A DNA stretch of 13,431 nucleotides. Source: an uncultured Oscillospiraceae bacterium (GTDB lineage: Bacteria; Bacillota; Clostridia; Oscillospirales; Oscillospiraceae). Where the stretch lies: positions 1-13,431 of the forward strand of contig CAKUKL010000018.1 in assembly GCA_934662925.1 (NCBI GenBank), given 5' to 3'. Shown piece by piece: positions 13,394 through 13,431 of this stretch. Below the pieces are notes generated by a model that was not told where the DNA came from, made no database searches, and saw only the letters and a list, made by a program, of their open reading frames with translations. A program made the position numbers and the translations under genes. Each line of letters opens with the position of its first letter. Within the stretch, counting starts at the first letter, position 1.

Positions 13394-13431
13394 TCAAATC
13401 ATTGGCGGGCATACCTGCCGCGGCGAACGGA

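Noticed and set aside
10975..13412. Two long minus-strand frames (10975-12312 and 12096-13412) opposite the dehydrogenase and BMP genes
   Set aside because: Both are His/Gly/Val-rich antisense frames without start signals; the plus-strand genes have clear family motifs and ribosome sites.

Overview
The window looks like a chromosomal piece of a high-GC, spore-forming member of the Bacillota, most likely class Clostridia, family Oscillospiraceae (an Oscillibacter/Flavonifractor-like gut anaerobe). The reasons are strong GGAGG-type Shine-Dalgarno sites, a spoVAC gene, a PucR-type regulator and a COG2509-type FAD protein, all in GC-rich codons with AT-rich promoters. The genus is inference; no rRNA or marker gene beyond murC is present.

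Layout. 1-213: start of a MATE-family transporter on the minus strand, cut by the window edge. 404-2113: a COG2509 FAD-dependent oxidoreductase (minus) with its own promoter, lying just behind the terminator of a small ribbon-helix-helix regulator (2126-2287, minus). A 69-residue unknown protein (2393-2602, plus) diverges from the regulator and is followed by a GNAT acetyltransferase (2676-3194, plus; TTG start) with its own promoter. A perfect 19-bp bidirectional terminator separates this from the convergent murC (3249-4631, minus; consensus sigma-70 promoter). A single spoVAC (4825-5277, plus) is closed by a terminator, followed by a convergent cupin gene (5338-5670, minus).

5671-6163 is gene-free. 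Its left part (5728-5956) is a row of seven different inverted repeats placed almost end to end, enclosed by 13-nt imperfect inverted repeats at 5710-5722 and 5968-5980. This is the least explained structure in the window and may be a non-autonomous mobile or palindromic element, or a multi-hairpin RNA or leader. Its right part holds promoters for a four-gene plus-strand operon: a UBA-like/DUF4342-type membrane protein, a PhoB-type response regulator, its sensor kinase, and a small membrane zinc-ribbon protein (6164-9131), ended by tandem terminators.

9220-13337 holds a metabolic unit. A PucR-like regulator (minus) is divergent from a glycerol-dehydrogenase-family enzyme (10993-12120) and a BMP-family substrate-binding lipoprotein (12180-13337). 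The likely transporter genes would lie beyond the right edge. The arrangement suggests regulated uptake and oxidation of a small polyol or related compound of unknown identity.

No tRNA, rRNA, CRISPR array, insertion sequence or known riboswitch was recognised.
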